Assembly (NCBI RefSeq): GCF_009664835.1
Contig: NZ_CP045929.1
Span: 3,720,001-3,784,000 of the forward strand
Direction: 5' to 3'
Origin: Allosaccharopolyspora coralli
Lineage (GTDB): Bacteria; Actinomycetota; Actinomycetes; Mycobacteriales; Pseudonocardiaceae
DNA: 64,000 nt
Positions within the stretch are counted from its first letter, which is position 1. The number at the start of each line of letters is the position of its first letter. Below the pieces are notes generated by a model. The model saw only the letters and a list, made by a program, of their open reading frames with translations. It did not search any database and was not told the DNA's origin. Below are positions 43,477 to 50,923 of this stretch, one piece after another. The translations under genes and the position numbers were made by a program.

Positions 43477-44442
43477 TCAGCGCCAGTGCTGCCAACCGGC
43501 GTCGCCCGCGTACTCCTCGCCGTCGACGGTGACACCCTTCCCCCCGGCGACGCTGCCGACGACCGTCCAGCCTTCGGGCACCGCTTGCGCCGAAGGGAAC
43601 GTCGCCACCAACGACTGGTCCTCCCCGCCGGTGAGAACCCAGTGGCGCGGGTCGGCCCCGAGCGCCGAGGCGACCTCCACGAGCCGCTGCGGCACGTCCA
43701 GCAGCTCCGTGCGGACGTCGACGGACACCTCGGACGACTCGGCGACGTGTCCGAGGTCGGCGAGCAGACCGTCCGACACGTCCACCATGGACGTCGCTCC
43801 GGCGTCGGCCGCCTGCGGTCCCGCCGTGTACGGCGGCTCGGGGACGCGCTGGGCGCTCACCACGGCAACCGGCGACCGAAAACCGCGTCCCAGCACGGCG
43901 AGTCCGGCGGCGGCCCACCCGAGCCGGCCGGCCACCGCGACCACGTCGCCAGGACGCGCACCGGAGCGCGTCACCGGAGCTCGCCCCCCGAGATCGCCGA
44001 GCGCGGTGATCGAGATCGTGAGGGCTGTCGCGGAGACCATGTCGCCGCCGACGACGCCGGCACCGGCGCTCTGTGCTTCTTCCCACATTCCGGCGGAAAG
44101 CTCGTCCACGACCGACGTCGGCAGGTCCGGCGGGCAGGCCAGGCCGACGAGCAACCCGGTCGGCCGGGCACCCATCGCCGCGATGTCGGAGAGGTTCACC
44201 GCCACCGCTTTACGCCCGACCTGATGCGCGTTCGACCAGTCGAAACGGAAGTGCACGTTCTCCACGAGAACGTCGGTGGTCGCCACTATGCGGCCGTCCG
44301 GAGCGTCGAGCACGGCCGCGTCGTCGCCGGGACCGAGCACGGTTCCGGCAGGCTGTTCGTGACCTGCGATCACCCGGTGGATGAGACCGAACTCACCCAC
44401 ACCTGCGACAGTGTTCGCGTCCTCGGCCTGGTCAGGACCCAA
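43477..44442 (-). CDS. thiL: Thiamine-monophosphate kinase
   Basis: A 321-aa enzyme phosphorylating thiamine monophosphate to the diphosphate. AIRS/PurM-fold motifs are GPGDDAAVLDAPDG, ATTDVLVENVHFRFDW, GRKAVAVNLSDIAAMGA and GVVGGDMVSATAL; MVDVSDGLLADLGH and TGGEDQSLVATF lie in the second half. The TTG start at 44442 has GGTAGG about 6 bp upstream. Divergent from the small RAM-domain gene; the thiL / RAM / DUF3515 / ddl order is conserved in actinobacteria. Confidence 0.94.
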   Translation of the reverse strand: MGPDQAEDANTVAGVGEFGLIHRVIAGHEQPAGTVLGPGDDAAVLDAPDGRIVATTDVLVENVHFRFDWSNAHQVGRKAVAVNLSDIAAMGARPTGLLVGLACPPDLPTSVVDELSAGMWEEAQSAGAGVVGGDMVSATALTISITALGDLGGRAPVTRSGARPGDVVAVAGRLGWAAAGLAVLGRGFRSPVAVVSAQRVPEPPYTAGPQAADAGATSMVDVSDGLLADLGHVAESSEVSVDVRTELLDVPQRLVEVASALGADPRHWVLTGGEDQSLVATFPSAQAVPEGWTVVGSVAGGKGVTVDGEEYAGDAGWQHWR

Positions 44443-44536
44443 CGGAGACCTACCTTCCCTGAGCCATCGCCCGGTCGGATGGGGTAACTTTCTGCCAGTT
44501 TCCTACCCTGGGCAGATCAACACGAAGGGGCACGCC

Positions 44537-44770
44537 GTGGTTCAGGCATACATCCTCATCCAGACCGAGGTCGGCAAGGCGGCCACCGTCGCCGCCGAGA
44601 TCGCCGGGTCTCCCGGCGTCATCAGCGCGGAGGACGTCACCGGCCCGTACGACGTGATCGTGCGCGCCGAAGGCGAGAACGTCGACGTGCTCGGCAAGAT
44701 GGTCGTCGCCAACATCCAGGCCGTCGAGGGCATCACGCGCACGCTGACCTGCCCGGTGGTGCATCTGTGA
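44537..44770 (+). CDS. Stand-alone Lrp/AsnC ligand-binding (RAM) domain protein
   Basis: A 77-aa protein consisting only of the RAM (AsnC_trans_reg) fold: VQAYILIQTEVGKAATVAAEIAG, ISAEDVTGPYDVIVRAEG and AVEGITRTLTCPVV. It has no HTH, so it does not bind DNA alone. Such stand-alone RAM proteins form oligomers that bind amino acids and may modulate full-length Lrp proteins. GTG 44537 has GAAGGGG 6 bp upstream. The DUF3515 gene follows after 28 bp. Confidence 0.9.
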   Translation: MVQAYILIQTEVGKAATVAAEIAGSPGVISAEDVTGPYDVIVRAEGENVDVLGKMVVANIQAVEGITRTLTCPVVHL

Positions 44771-44798
44771 CGAGGACCCGCGTGGCAGCGCTGAGCAC

Positions 44799-45365
44799 GT
44801 GAACTCGCAGAAACCCGCGTTCGCCGCACCACGATCCGTCGTGGTGCTGGCGGTGACGCTGGGCGCGTTGCTCGTGGTCGGTGTCGCGGCGCTCGGCCTG
44901 CGTGCCGCGACCGTGCAGGATCGCGCCGAGGAAGCGATCGAGCAGCAGCAGCTCGCGCGGCGGACGGGGCCGCTGGCGATGCCGCCGGTTCCGGCGCCCG
45001 CCGCAGCGAGCCCGGGGTGCGCGGCGGTTTTGGAGGCGCTCCCGGAACGGCTCACGATCAGTGGCGATCCGGTCGGACGCCGGGAGATCGCGGATCCCGC
45101 TCCGCCCGCCACCGTCGCCTGGGGCGACCGTGATCACGACCCGGTGACACTACGCTGCGGAATCGAGGCTCCGGCGGAGTTGAACCCGTCCTCGCCGTTG
45201 CGCGAGATCTCCGGCGTCCGGTGGTTGCCGATCAGTGAGGCGGGGTCGACGTCCTGGTTCGCCGTCGACGGTCCCGTCCGAGTGGCGTTGACGCTGCCCG
45301 GGGACTCGGGAACGGGCCCGCTGCAGGAGATCTCCGAGGCGTTGCGTCCGACCCACGGATCGTGA
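44799..45365 (+). CDS. DUF3515 membrane-anchored protein
   Basis: A 188-aa protein of the actinobacterial DUF3515 family (M. tuberculosis Rv2980 type, from memory). One N-terminal TM helix (~14-35) is followed by an extracytoplasmic domain with PGCAAVLEALPERL, VAWGDRDHDPVTLRCGIEAPAEL and the conserved Trp segment RWLPISEAGSTSWFAVDGPVRVALTLP. Two Cys may pair. Function unknown. GTG 44799. Its constant placement next to ddl suggests an envelope role, but this is only association. Confidence 0.85.
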   Translation: MNSQKPAFAAPRSVVVLAVTLGALLVVGVAALGLRAATVQDRAEEAIEQQQLARRTGPLAMPPVPAPAAASPGCAAVLEALPERLTISGDPVGRREIADPAPPATVAWGDRDHDPVTLRCGIEAPAELNPSSPLREISGVRWLPISEAGSTSWFAVDGPVRVALTLPGDSGTGPLQEISEALRPTHGS

Positions 45366-45388
45366 CGACGGCCGGTTCCCCCCGTCCC

Positions 45389-45449
45389 TGTGGACAACTC
45401 GCCTCCCTGTGGACAGCGGGGTGGCAAATTCGCGCGAATTTGCCACCCC
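45389..45449. repeat. PAL-D element, copy 5 (inverted orientation)
   Basis: TGTGGACAA (45389-45397) is the exact complement of the DnaA box TTGTCCACA, followed by TGTGGACAG (45408-45416) 19 bp on. The 32-bp perfect palindrome (45418-45449) starts 1 bp later. This is a mirror image of copy 1 with the same geometry. Located between convergent DUF3515 and ddl genes, ending 5 bp from the ddl stop. Confidence 0.87.
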
Positions 45450-45454
45450 CGGGC

Positions 45455-46549
45455 TCAGCGGAGGCCGGTGCCGCGGGCGAGGGCGGTGTCGACGAGGGTG
45501 CTCAACAGTGTCGAGTAGTCGATGCCGGTGTGCGCCCACATCTGCGGATACATCGACGTCGTGGTGAAGCCGGGCATCGTGTTCGCCTCGTTGACGATCA
45601 CCGCGCCGTCGGTGCTGACGAAGAAGTCCACCCGCGCCAGGCCCTGGCAGTCCAGCGCGCGGAACGTCCGCACCGCCGCGGCGCGGACCGTCGCGATGGT
45701 CTCGTCGTCCAGCTTGGCCGGAATGTCGATCTCGGTGGTGTCGTCGAGGTACTTCGAATCGAAGTCGTACCACCCGGAAGCGGTCGTCACACGAAGCTCG
45801 GCGGGCAGCGACGCCTCGACGCGGCCGTCCGGGAACTCCAGCACACCGCACTCGATCTCGCGGCCGGTCACCCCGGACTCGATGATCACCTTCGGGTCGG
45901 TGCGGCGCGCCTCGGCGATCGCGGCGTCGAGATCGGCGAGGCCGGTGACCTTCGTGACCCCGACCGACGATCCGGCGCGGGTCGGTTTGACGAACAGCGG
46001 CAGGCCCAGGCGGTCGAGCTGCTCGGCGGTCAGTGTCTCCTGCTCGCGACGCAGGATCTCGTAGGAACCGACATCGAGTCCCTCGGCCTGCAGCAGCTTC
46101 TTGGTGAACTCCTTGTCCATCGCGACCGCGCTGGAGAGCACGCCCGCACCGACGTAGGGCACGTCGGCCATCTCGAGCAGTCCTTGAATGGTGCCGTCCT
46201 CGCCGTAGGCGCCGTGCAGCGCCGGGAAGACGACGTCGACCCCGGAGAGGATCTCGCCGCCTCGCGCTTGATCGACGAACACGAGGTCGTTGCGCGTGGG
46301 GTCACCGGGCAACGCCAGCGCATGGCCGGAGGTGACTTCGGGAACGGCACGGTCGTGGATCTCCAACTCCCGCTGCGCGTTGTCCGGCCCCAGGACCCAG
46401 GCCCCTTCCGGGGTGATCCCCACCGGGACGATGTCGAACCGCTCGGTGTCCAGATTCGACAGGATGTTCCCGGCGGAAACGCACGAAATACCGTGTTCGG
46501 GGCTGCGGCCGCCGAAGACGACCGCGACCCGGGTCTTGCGCTGTGTCAT
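45455..46549 (-). CDS. ddl: D-alanine--D-alanine ligase
   Basis: A 364-aa ATP-grasp ligase making the D-Ala-D-Ala end of the peptidoglycan precursor. Motifs: [77 protein letters not shown], and the metal-binding [25 protein letters not shown]. This is the normal Ddl pattern with nothing to suggest a D-Lac or D-Ser variant. ATG 46549. Convergent with the DUF3515 gene and upstream of the MocR gene on the same strand. Confidence 0.96.
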   Translation of the reverse strand: MTQRKTRVAVVFGGRSPEHGISCVSAGNILSNLDTERFDIVPVGITPEGAWVLGPDNAQRELEIHDRAVPEVTSGHALALPGDPTRNDLVFVDQARGGEILSGVDVVFPALHGAYGEDGTIQGLLEMADVPYVGAGVLSSAVAMDKEFTKKLLQAEGLDVGSYEILRREQETLTAEQLDRLGLPLFVKPTRAGSSVGVTKVTGLADLDAAIAEARRTDPKVIIESGVTGREIECGVLEFPDGRVEASLPAELRVTTASGWYDFDSKYLDDTTEIDIPAKLDDETIATVRAAAVRTFRALDCQGLARVDFFVSTDGAVIVNEANTMPGFTTTSMYPQMWAHTGIDYSTLLSTLVDTALARGTGLR

Positions 46550-46591
46550 GCGCGGGACGATACCCGGCAGTCACAGTGACCGCCGACGCCG

Positions 46592-48001
46592 TCAGCCCTC
46601 GCGATACAGCGCGGGCACCAGCTCGAGAGCGCGGCGCAGTTCCTCCCGGGAGCAGGCCGCGTAGCCGAGAGCGACCCCGCACCACACCGGCTCGTCCTGG
46701 TGATGACGCTCCAACCCGTCCAACACCACCCCGCGCTGACGAGCGTCGGCGATCATGCGCCGTTCGGTGGCGACGTCCGGCAGGCCGAGCACGACGTGCG
46801 CGCCTGCCTGGTCGCCGAACACCGCGACGTCGTGCTCGGCGAGCGTGTCGACGAGCATCGCCCGACGTTGCGAGAGTTCCCGGCGCAGCCGCCGCAGGTG
46901 CCGCCCGAGGTCGCCGTTCCTCGCGAACTCCGCGACGAACCGCTGTCCGGCTGCGGCCGGCCCGATCGCCGTGACCTCACGATGTTCGAGGACGGCGGCA
47001 CCGACCTCGGGCGGGGCGAGCATCCAACCGACGCCGAGCGTCGGGGTGAGGATCTTGCTGGTGGTGCCCAGGTGCACCACCACGTCGGGCGCCATCGACA
47101 CCAGCACCGGCAGGGGTGCCACGTCGTAGCGGAGTTCGCCGTCGTAGTCGTCCTCGATGATCAACCAGCCGTGGGCGCGTGCCCGTTCGACGAGCGCGAT
47201 CCGGCGGTCGGCGGGCAGTCGACCACCGATCGGGTACTGGTGTGCGGGCGAGCAGTACACGGCCGAGACCCCGCTGGGGATCGCCTCCACCACGATTCCG
47301 CCGTGATCCACGGGAACCGGCACGACGGAGACACCGAGCGCGCGGAGCGCGTTCACGGCTCGCTGGTACCCGGGGTCCTCCACGGCGATCGTGCAGTTCC
47401 GGCCGAACACCGCGACCGCGAGTTCGGTGACGGCGGCGCTGGTTCCGCCCGTGACGAGAACGGCGTCGCCGCGCGGCTCGTCGACGACGAGTCCGCGATG
47501 CCGCAGGAGATGCTCGACGACGGCCTCCCGGTATTCGGGCAGGCCGGCCCGCACCGGTTTCGGCAGCGGCGGGGCGTCGGCGCACGCACGCCAACCTCGC
47601 CGCCACGCTGCCTTGTCCAGCCCGCCGACCCAGGGTGAACCCGGGGTAAGGTCCACGGCGCCGGCGTCCGCTGCGGTTGCGCGCACGGTCGGGCCGCGCC
47701 CGGCGCCTGCGGCGCCCGGGGGCGTGGTCGTCACGTACGTGCCGGAGCCGCGGTGACCGACGATCCAGCCTTCGGCGTGCAACTGCTCGTAGGCGGCGGC
47801 CGTGACGGTGCGGCTGACCCCGAGGTGCCGTGCCAGGGCCCGCGTCGACGGCAGCCGGTCGCCACCGCGTACCTGCCCATCCGTCGCGGCGGTGCGGAGC
47901 GCATCGGCGAGTTGGACGGCAAGGGGCGTGGCCGACTCCCGGTCCAGTTCGATGGCGAGTTCGAGCAGCGACGAGCTCGCGGCGGGCACGGCATGTGGCA
48001 T
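46592..48001 (-). CDS. MocR/PdxR-type GntR-aminotransferase regulator
   Basis: A 469-aa chimeric regulator. The N-terminal GntR wHTH is PLAVQLADALRTAATDGQVRGGDRLPSTRALARHLGVSRTVTAAAYEQLHAEGW. A fold-type-I aminotransferase-like domain follows, with PLP segments VTGGTSAAVTELAVAVFG, YCSPAHQYPIGG and EDDYDGELRYD. The PLP Lys is expected in LGTTSKILTPTLGVGWML. ATG 48001 has GGGAGAT upstream. Divergent from a PNPOx-like gene, a common actinobacterial pairing in which the MocR protein controls vitamin B6-related genes. Role inferred from that context. Confidence 0.92.
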   Translation of the reverse strand: MPHAVPAASSSLLELAIELDRESATPLAVQLADALRTAATDGQVRGGDRLPSTRALARHLGVSRTVTAAAYEQLHAEGWIVGHRGSGTYVTTTPPGAAGAGRGPTVRATAADAGAVDLTPGSPWVGGLDKAAWRRGWRACADAPPLPKPVRAGLPEYREAVVEHLLRHRGLVVDEPRGDAVLVTGGTSAAVTELAVAVFGRNCTIAVEDPGYQRAVNALRALGVSVVPVPVDHGGIVVEAIPSGVSAVYCSPAHQYPIGGRLPADRRIALVERARAHGWLIIEDDYDGELRYDVAPLPVLVSMAPDVVVHLGTTSKILTPTLGVGWMLAPPEVGAAVLEHREVTAIGPAAAGQRFVAEFARNGDLGRHLRRLRRELSQRRAMLVDTLAEHDVAVFGDQAGAHVVLGLPDVATERRMIADARQRGVVLDGLERHHQDEPVWCGVALGYAACSREELRRALELVPALYREG

Positions 48002-48060
48002 CTCGGAAATCTCCCTGATTGGCCCTTCGATAATGCCACTTCGCGGGTCAGGGTGGGGCC

Positions 48061-48744
48061 GTGACCCACCCTGACACTTCTGTCCCACACCTGTCCGCCA
48101 CCGAACGCACCACCATCCGGCGCGGCGCGAAGCGTGCCCGCGCGGACCGGTCCGAGCTGCACGCCCTGCTCGACGACGCGCTCATCTGTCACCTGGGCGT
48201 TCAGATCGACGGCGTGCCTCGGGTGCTGCCGACGGCTTTCGCCCGCTGCGGCGAGACGCTGTACCTGCACGGCTCGACCGGGGCGCGGAGTCTGCGGGAG
48301 GCCGTCGTCGACCAGGAGGTGTGCGTGACCGTGACCGAAGTCGACGGCATCGTGTACGGGCGGGCGACGATGCACCACTCGATGAACTACCGCTGCGCCG
48401 TGACCTACGGACGACCCCGGCTCGTCGACACCGCCGAGGAGCGGTGGGCGGCGTTGCGGGCGCTGACCGAACACCTGTCCCCCGGATCCTGGGACTACGC
48501 GCGGCGGCCGAACCGCAAGGAACTCGCGAAAACGTCGGTCGTGGCGCTCCCGCTCGACGAAGCTTCGGTGAAGTCGCGCGCCGGTGCTCCCGGCGACGAC
48601 GAGGACGACATCGAGGCGGACGTCGCCTGGGCCGGCGTCCTGCCGTCGCACCGCACTTGGGGCGCCCCGGTGACGACCCCCGATCTCCGCTCGGACATCC
48701 CCGTTCCTCACCACGTCACCACCCGCGCGAAGGCCCACCCCTGA
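48061..48744 (+). CDS. Pyridoxamine 5'-phosphate oxidase-like flavin-binding protein
   Basis: A 227-aa split-barrel (PNPOx-like) protein. LLDDALICHLGVQIDGVPRVLPTAFARCGETLYLHGSTGARSL forms the FMN-binding barrel, and VTVTEVDGIVYGRATMHHSMNYRCAVTYGRPRLVD completes it. It belongs to the general pyridoxamine 5'-phosphate oxidase family; real PdxH activity is unproven because these proteins include F420- and heme-dependent enzymes. The start GTG 48061 lies directly after a short 59-bp intergenic space, with GATAAT at 48028-48033 as a candidate -10. Divergent from the MocR regulator, which probably regulates it. Confidence 0.87.
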   Translation: MTHPDTSVPHLSATERTTIRRGAKRARADRSELHALLDDALICHLGVQIDGVPRVLPTAFARCGETLYLHGSTGARSLREAVVDQEVCVTVTEVDGIVYGRATMHHSMNYRCAVTYGRPRLVDTAEERWAALRALTEHLSPGSWDYARRPNRKELAKTSVVALPLDEASVKSRAGAPGDDEDDIEADVAWAGVLPSHRTWGAPVTTPDLRSDIPVPHHVTTRAKAHP

Positions 48745-48927
48745 GGCGAACGGCACTTTCGCCTCGTGTGGTGAGGCGAACGGCACTTTCGCCTCAGTGG
48801 ATCGATGGGGCGAACGGCACTTTCGCCCCGTCTCGTGGGTCGAACGTGCCGTTCGCCTCACGGGCAGCCCAAAGTGGGCGAACGGCACTTTCGCCTCGTC
48901 TCGTGGGGCGAAAGTGCCGTTCGCCTC
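48743..48927. repeat. HP23 array: six hairpin units in both orientations
   Basis: Six copies of a 23-bp unit with arms GAGGCGAA and TTCGCCTC around CGGCACT. Units lie at 48743-48765, 48773-48795, 48807-48829, 48840-48860 (reverse), 48875-48897 and 48905-48927 (reverse). Arm changes are compensated (GAGG/CCTC versus GGGG/CCCC), so pairing is conserved. It fills the whole gap between the PNPOx-like stop and the cysteine dioxygenase stop, where a terminator is expected. Confidence 0.85.
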
Positions 48928-48930
48928 GGG

Positions 48931-49374
48931 TTAGCCGTGGGTGCGCATGGGGACTCGGGAGGGGCGGTAGACGTGGAGGCTGACCGCCGGGTCCTCGCCC
49001 TCGTTGCGCACCTGGTGCACGTAGTGCGGGCCGAACACGCGGGACTGGCCCGGTGAGACGGTGTGCAGCGCCTCGACCGAGCGCCCGCCGGTGACCACGA
49101 CACGCTCGGACAGTCGCCCGGTGACCACGGTGAACGCCCCGGTCGCGCCGCCGTGGTCGTGCAGCGTGGTGTGCTGGCCGGGCAACCAGCTCATCAGCCA
49201 CACCTCGTGCGAGGCGGTGCGCTCGATCAGCGTCATCCAGCGCTCGTCCGGGTCGTAGCGAAGCAGGTGCGCCCAGGTGTCGCGCTGCTCGGCGAACTGC
49301 TTCGCGATGCGCGCCGGGTGGGCGAGGGACGTGTCGGCCGCGTGCGCGACCGTGTTGGGTGGAACTGCGAACAC
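48931..49374 (-). CDS. Cysteine dioxygenase family protein (cupin)
   Basis: A 147-aa thiol dioxygenase that would oxidise cysteine to cysteine sulfinate at a mononuclear Fe(II). Cupin motif 1 is GQHTTLHDHGGATGAFTVVTGRL (HxH) and motif 2 FGPHYVHQVRNEG supplies the third His. RYDPDERWMTLIERTASHEVWLMSWLPG is a typical CDO segment. The length is that of short bacterial CDOs. GTG 49374 has AAGGA 7 bp upstream. A cysteine-type leader peptide (49435-49515) and a promoter precede it, and a PLP Cys/Met-type lyase gene lies upstream, giving a sulfur-amino-acid module. Confidence 0.9.
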   Translation of the reverse strand: MFAVPPNTVAHAADTSLAHPARIAKQFAEQRDTWAHLLRYDPDERWMTLIERTASHEVWLMSWLPGQHTTLHDHGGATGAFTVVTGRLSERVVVTGGRSVEALHTVSPGQSRVFGPHYVHQVRNEGEDPAVSLHVYRPSRVPMRTHG

Positions 49375-49403
49375 GGGGAATCCTTCGGAAACGAGCCGGA
49401 AAT

Positions 49404-49420
49404 GCGGGCGGCGAGCCCGC
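49404..49420 (-). promoter_or_regulatory. Hairpin between leader peptide and cysteine dioxygenase
   Basis: GCGGGC (49404-49409) and GCCCGC (49415-49420) form a 6-bp stem with a 5-nt loop. It lies just past the leader peptide stop and 30 bp before the CDO start, the place where an attenuator hairpin or RBS sequesterer would act. Confidence 0.5.
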
Positions 49421-49434
49421 GTCGACGGGTCAGA

Positions 49435-49515
49435 TCACCGAAGGGGACACAGCGCGCTGGCAACGCGGCGGAGGTCGATGGGACCCCGCCGTACGGCCGT
49501 GCTGCGCGTCGTCAC
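49435..49515 (-). CDS. 26-aa cysteine-type leader peptide (uORF)
   Basis: A short ORF of 26 codons starting with GTG at 49515. Its central stretch RRGPIDLRRVASALC matches the pattern RRxVDLxRVASAxC that I recall for actinobacterial putative leader peptides ahead of sulfur genes, with the Cys codon three codons before the end. A -10 box (TCTAGT) ends 7 bp before the GTG, so the mRNA would be leaderless, as reported for mycobacterial cysteine-responsive attenuator ORFs. It would sense Cys-tRNA levels and control the downstream cysteine dioxygenase. Confidence 0.75.
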   Translation of the reverse strand: MTTRSTAVRRGPIDLRRVASALCPLR

Positions 49516-49522
49516 GCCGAGA

Positions 49523-49552
49523 ACTAGACCAGCCACCGCTGGTGCCGGTCAA
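49523..49552 (-). promoter_or_regulatory. Promoter of leader peptide and cysteine dioxygenase
   Basis: On the minus strand TTGACC (49547-49552) and TCTAGT (49523-49528) are separated by 18 bp, a good sigma70/SigA-like promoter. The predicted start falls on or next to the leader-peptide GTG at 49515. Confidence 0.65.
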
Positions 49553-49656
49553 GGCGACCACCGCCGGACGCGCTCGATCTCACACCACCGGGCGGTACTC
49601 AGCGGAGCTGAGGTTCCGCCACCGAACCGCCCACCCAGACCCACCCGCGCGCCCAC

Positions 49657-50754
49657 TCAGCCGAGCGCCTGCAGCACGTCCTCGACGAGGTCCGCGGTGT
49701 CCTCACACCCGGCGGAGAAGCGCACGAACCCGGCAGGCACCGCGTCGCCCCACTGTGCCCGCCGATCGACCGTGCTGTGCAGACCTCCGAAGCTCGTCGC
49801 GGCGACGAGGAGTTCGCTGCGTTCGAGGAACCGCTGCACCGCGGCCGCGTCGGGCAACACGAACCGGAACACTCCCGGCCACCGCCGCATCTGGCGTGCG
49901 GCGAGTTCGTGCGACGGGTCCGCAGGCAGGCCCGGCCACCGCACCTCCGACACGCCCGGACGCTTCGCCACGGCCTTCGCGAGCGCTGCGGCGTTCTCGG
50001 CCTGGCGCTGCAATCGAAGGTCGAGGGTGCCGAGGCTGCGATGTGCGAGCCATGTCTCGAACGGCCCGGCGATCGCCCCGGAGAGCTTCCGCGCACGTTC
50101 CAGCCGCTCGGCGAGCGCGGAGTCACGCACCGACAGGTGCCCGAGCAGCACGTCGCTGTGGCCGGACAGGGCCTTGGTGTCGCTGGCGACGACCACGTCC
50201 GCCCCGAGTTCGAGCGGCCGCTGCCCGAGCGGCGTCGCGGTGGTGTTGTCGACGGCGAGCAACGCCCCTGCCGCGTGGGCACGCTCGGCCAGCGCCGCGA
50301 TGTCGCACACGTCCAGGCCGGGGTTGGAGGGTGTCTCGAGCAGTACGAGGCGTGCGTCGCGGAACGTCTCGTCCGTCCACGGACCCGGTGTCGGGACCTC
50401 CCGCACGTCGAGCCGGAGGTCGGCGAGCTCGTCGTGCACGAACTCCCGGACGGCGTAGTAGCCGTCGGACGGCAGCACCACGGTGTCGCCGGGTGCCAGG
50501 ACGGTGTGCAGGAGCGTGCTGATCGCCGCCATCCCGGACGGCAGCACCACGCAGTGCCCGCCGTCGAGGTCGCCGACCGCCGATTCCAGGGCACGCCACG
50601 TCGGGTTGCCCGCGCGACCGTAGACGTCGGTGCCTTCGCCGCCGAGGTGGTACGGCGCGGCGAACACCGGTCCGGGCAGCAGCGGCTGGCCGGCCTCCGG
50701 CTCGGGGTGTCCGCCCTGCACGCAGCGGGTTCCGTCGCCTCGTGGTGTCTGCAC
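49657..50754 (-). CDS. Cys/Met-metabolism PLP enzyme (cystathionine gamma-lyase-like)
   Basis: A 365-aa fold-type-I PLP enzyme. The segment VYGRAGNPTWRALESAVGDLDGG is the Cys/Met-metabolism signature. VVLPSGMAAISTLLHTVLAPGD binds phosphate, AVDNTTATPLGQRPLELGADVVVASDTKALSGHSDVLLG contains the Schiff-base Lys in DTKALSGHSD, and RFSAGCEDTADLVEDV closes the protein. It could be a gamma-lyase, beta-lyase or synthase; family membership alone cannot decide. GTG 50754 is chosen because AAAGGAG lies 5 bp upstream; that RBS itself overlaps an ATG at 50769. With the CDO gene it suggests cysteine formation and oxidation. Confidence 0.88.
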   Translation of the reverse strand: MQTPRGDGTRCVQGGHPEPEAGQPLLPGPVFAAPYHLGGEGTDVYGRAGNPTWRALESAVGDLDGGHCVVLPSGMAAISTLLHTVLAPGDTVVLPSDGYYAVREFVHDELADLRLDVREVPTPGPWTDETFRDARLVLLETPSNPGLDVCDIAALAERAHAAGALLAVDNTTATPLGQRPLELGADVVVASDTKALSGHSDVLLGHLSVRDSALAERLERARKLSGAIAGPFETWLAHRSLGTLDLRLQRQAENAAALAKAVAKRPGVSEVRWPGLPADPSHELAARQMRRWPGVFRFVLPDAAAVQRFLERSELLVAATSFGGLHSTVDRRAQWGDAVPAGFVRFSAGCEDTADLVEDVLQALG

Positions 50755-50786
50755 GCCGACTCCTTTCATGCCTGACTGAAAGTGCC

Positions 50787-50820
50787 TTTGGGAACTGGCT
50801 TTTGTGCCCGTAGGGCACGG
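50787..50820. repeat. Repeat module R4, copy 3
   Basis: TTTGGGAACTGGCTTTTGTG followed by CCCGTAGGGCACGG matches the reverse of 27286-27327 and 30501-30534. It contains a GTGCCC-GTA-GGGCAC mini-hairpin. Lies in the 169-bp gap between gpsA and the PLP enzyme gene. Confidence 0.55.
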
Positions 50821-50923
50821 TCGCACGTGACCAGCCGCGGCAGGGGCGGCGGTACGGGACCACCCAACCCAGTCAAAAGATGCCTCTGAGCAGCCTTTTT
50901 TCGATGGTGGTCGCTGACCGGCG

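Noticed and set aside
48743-48927. CRISPR array
   Set aside because: Units occur in both orientations, spacing is irregular (7-14 bp), units are self-complementary and no cas genes are present.
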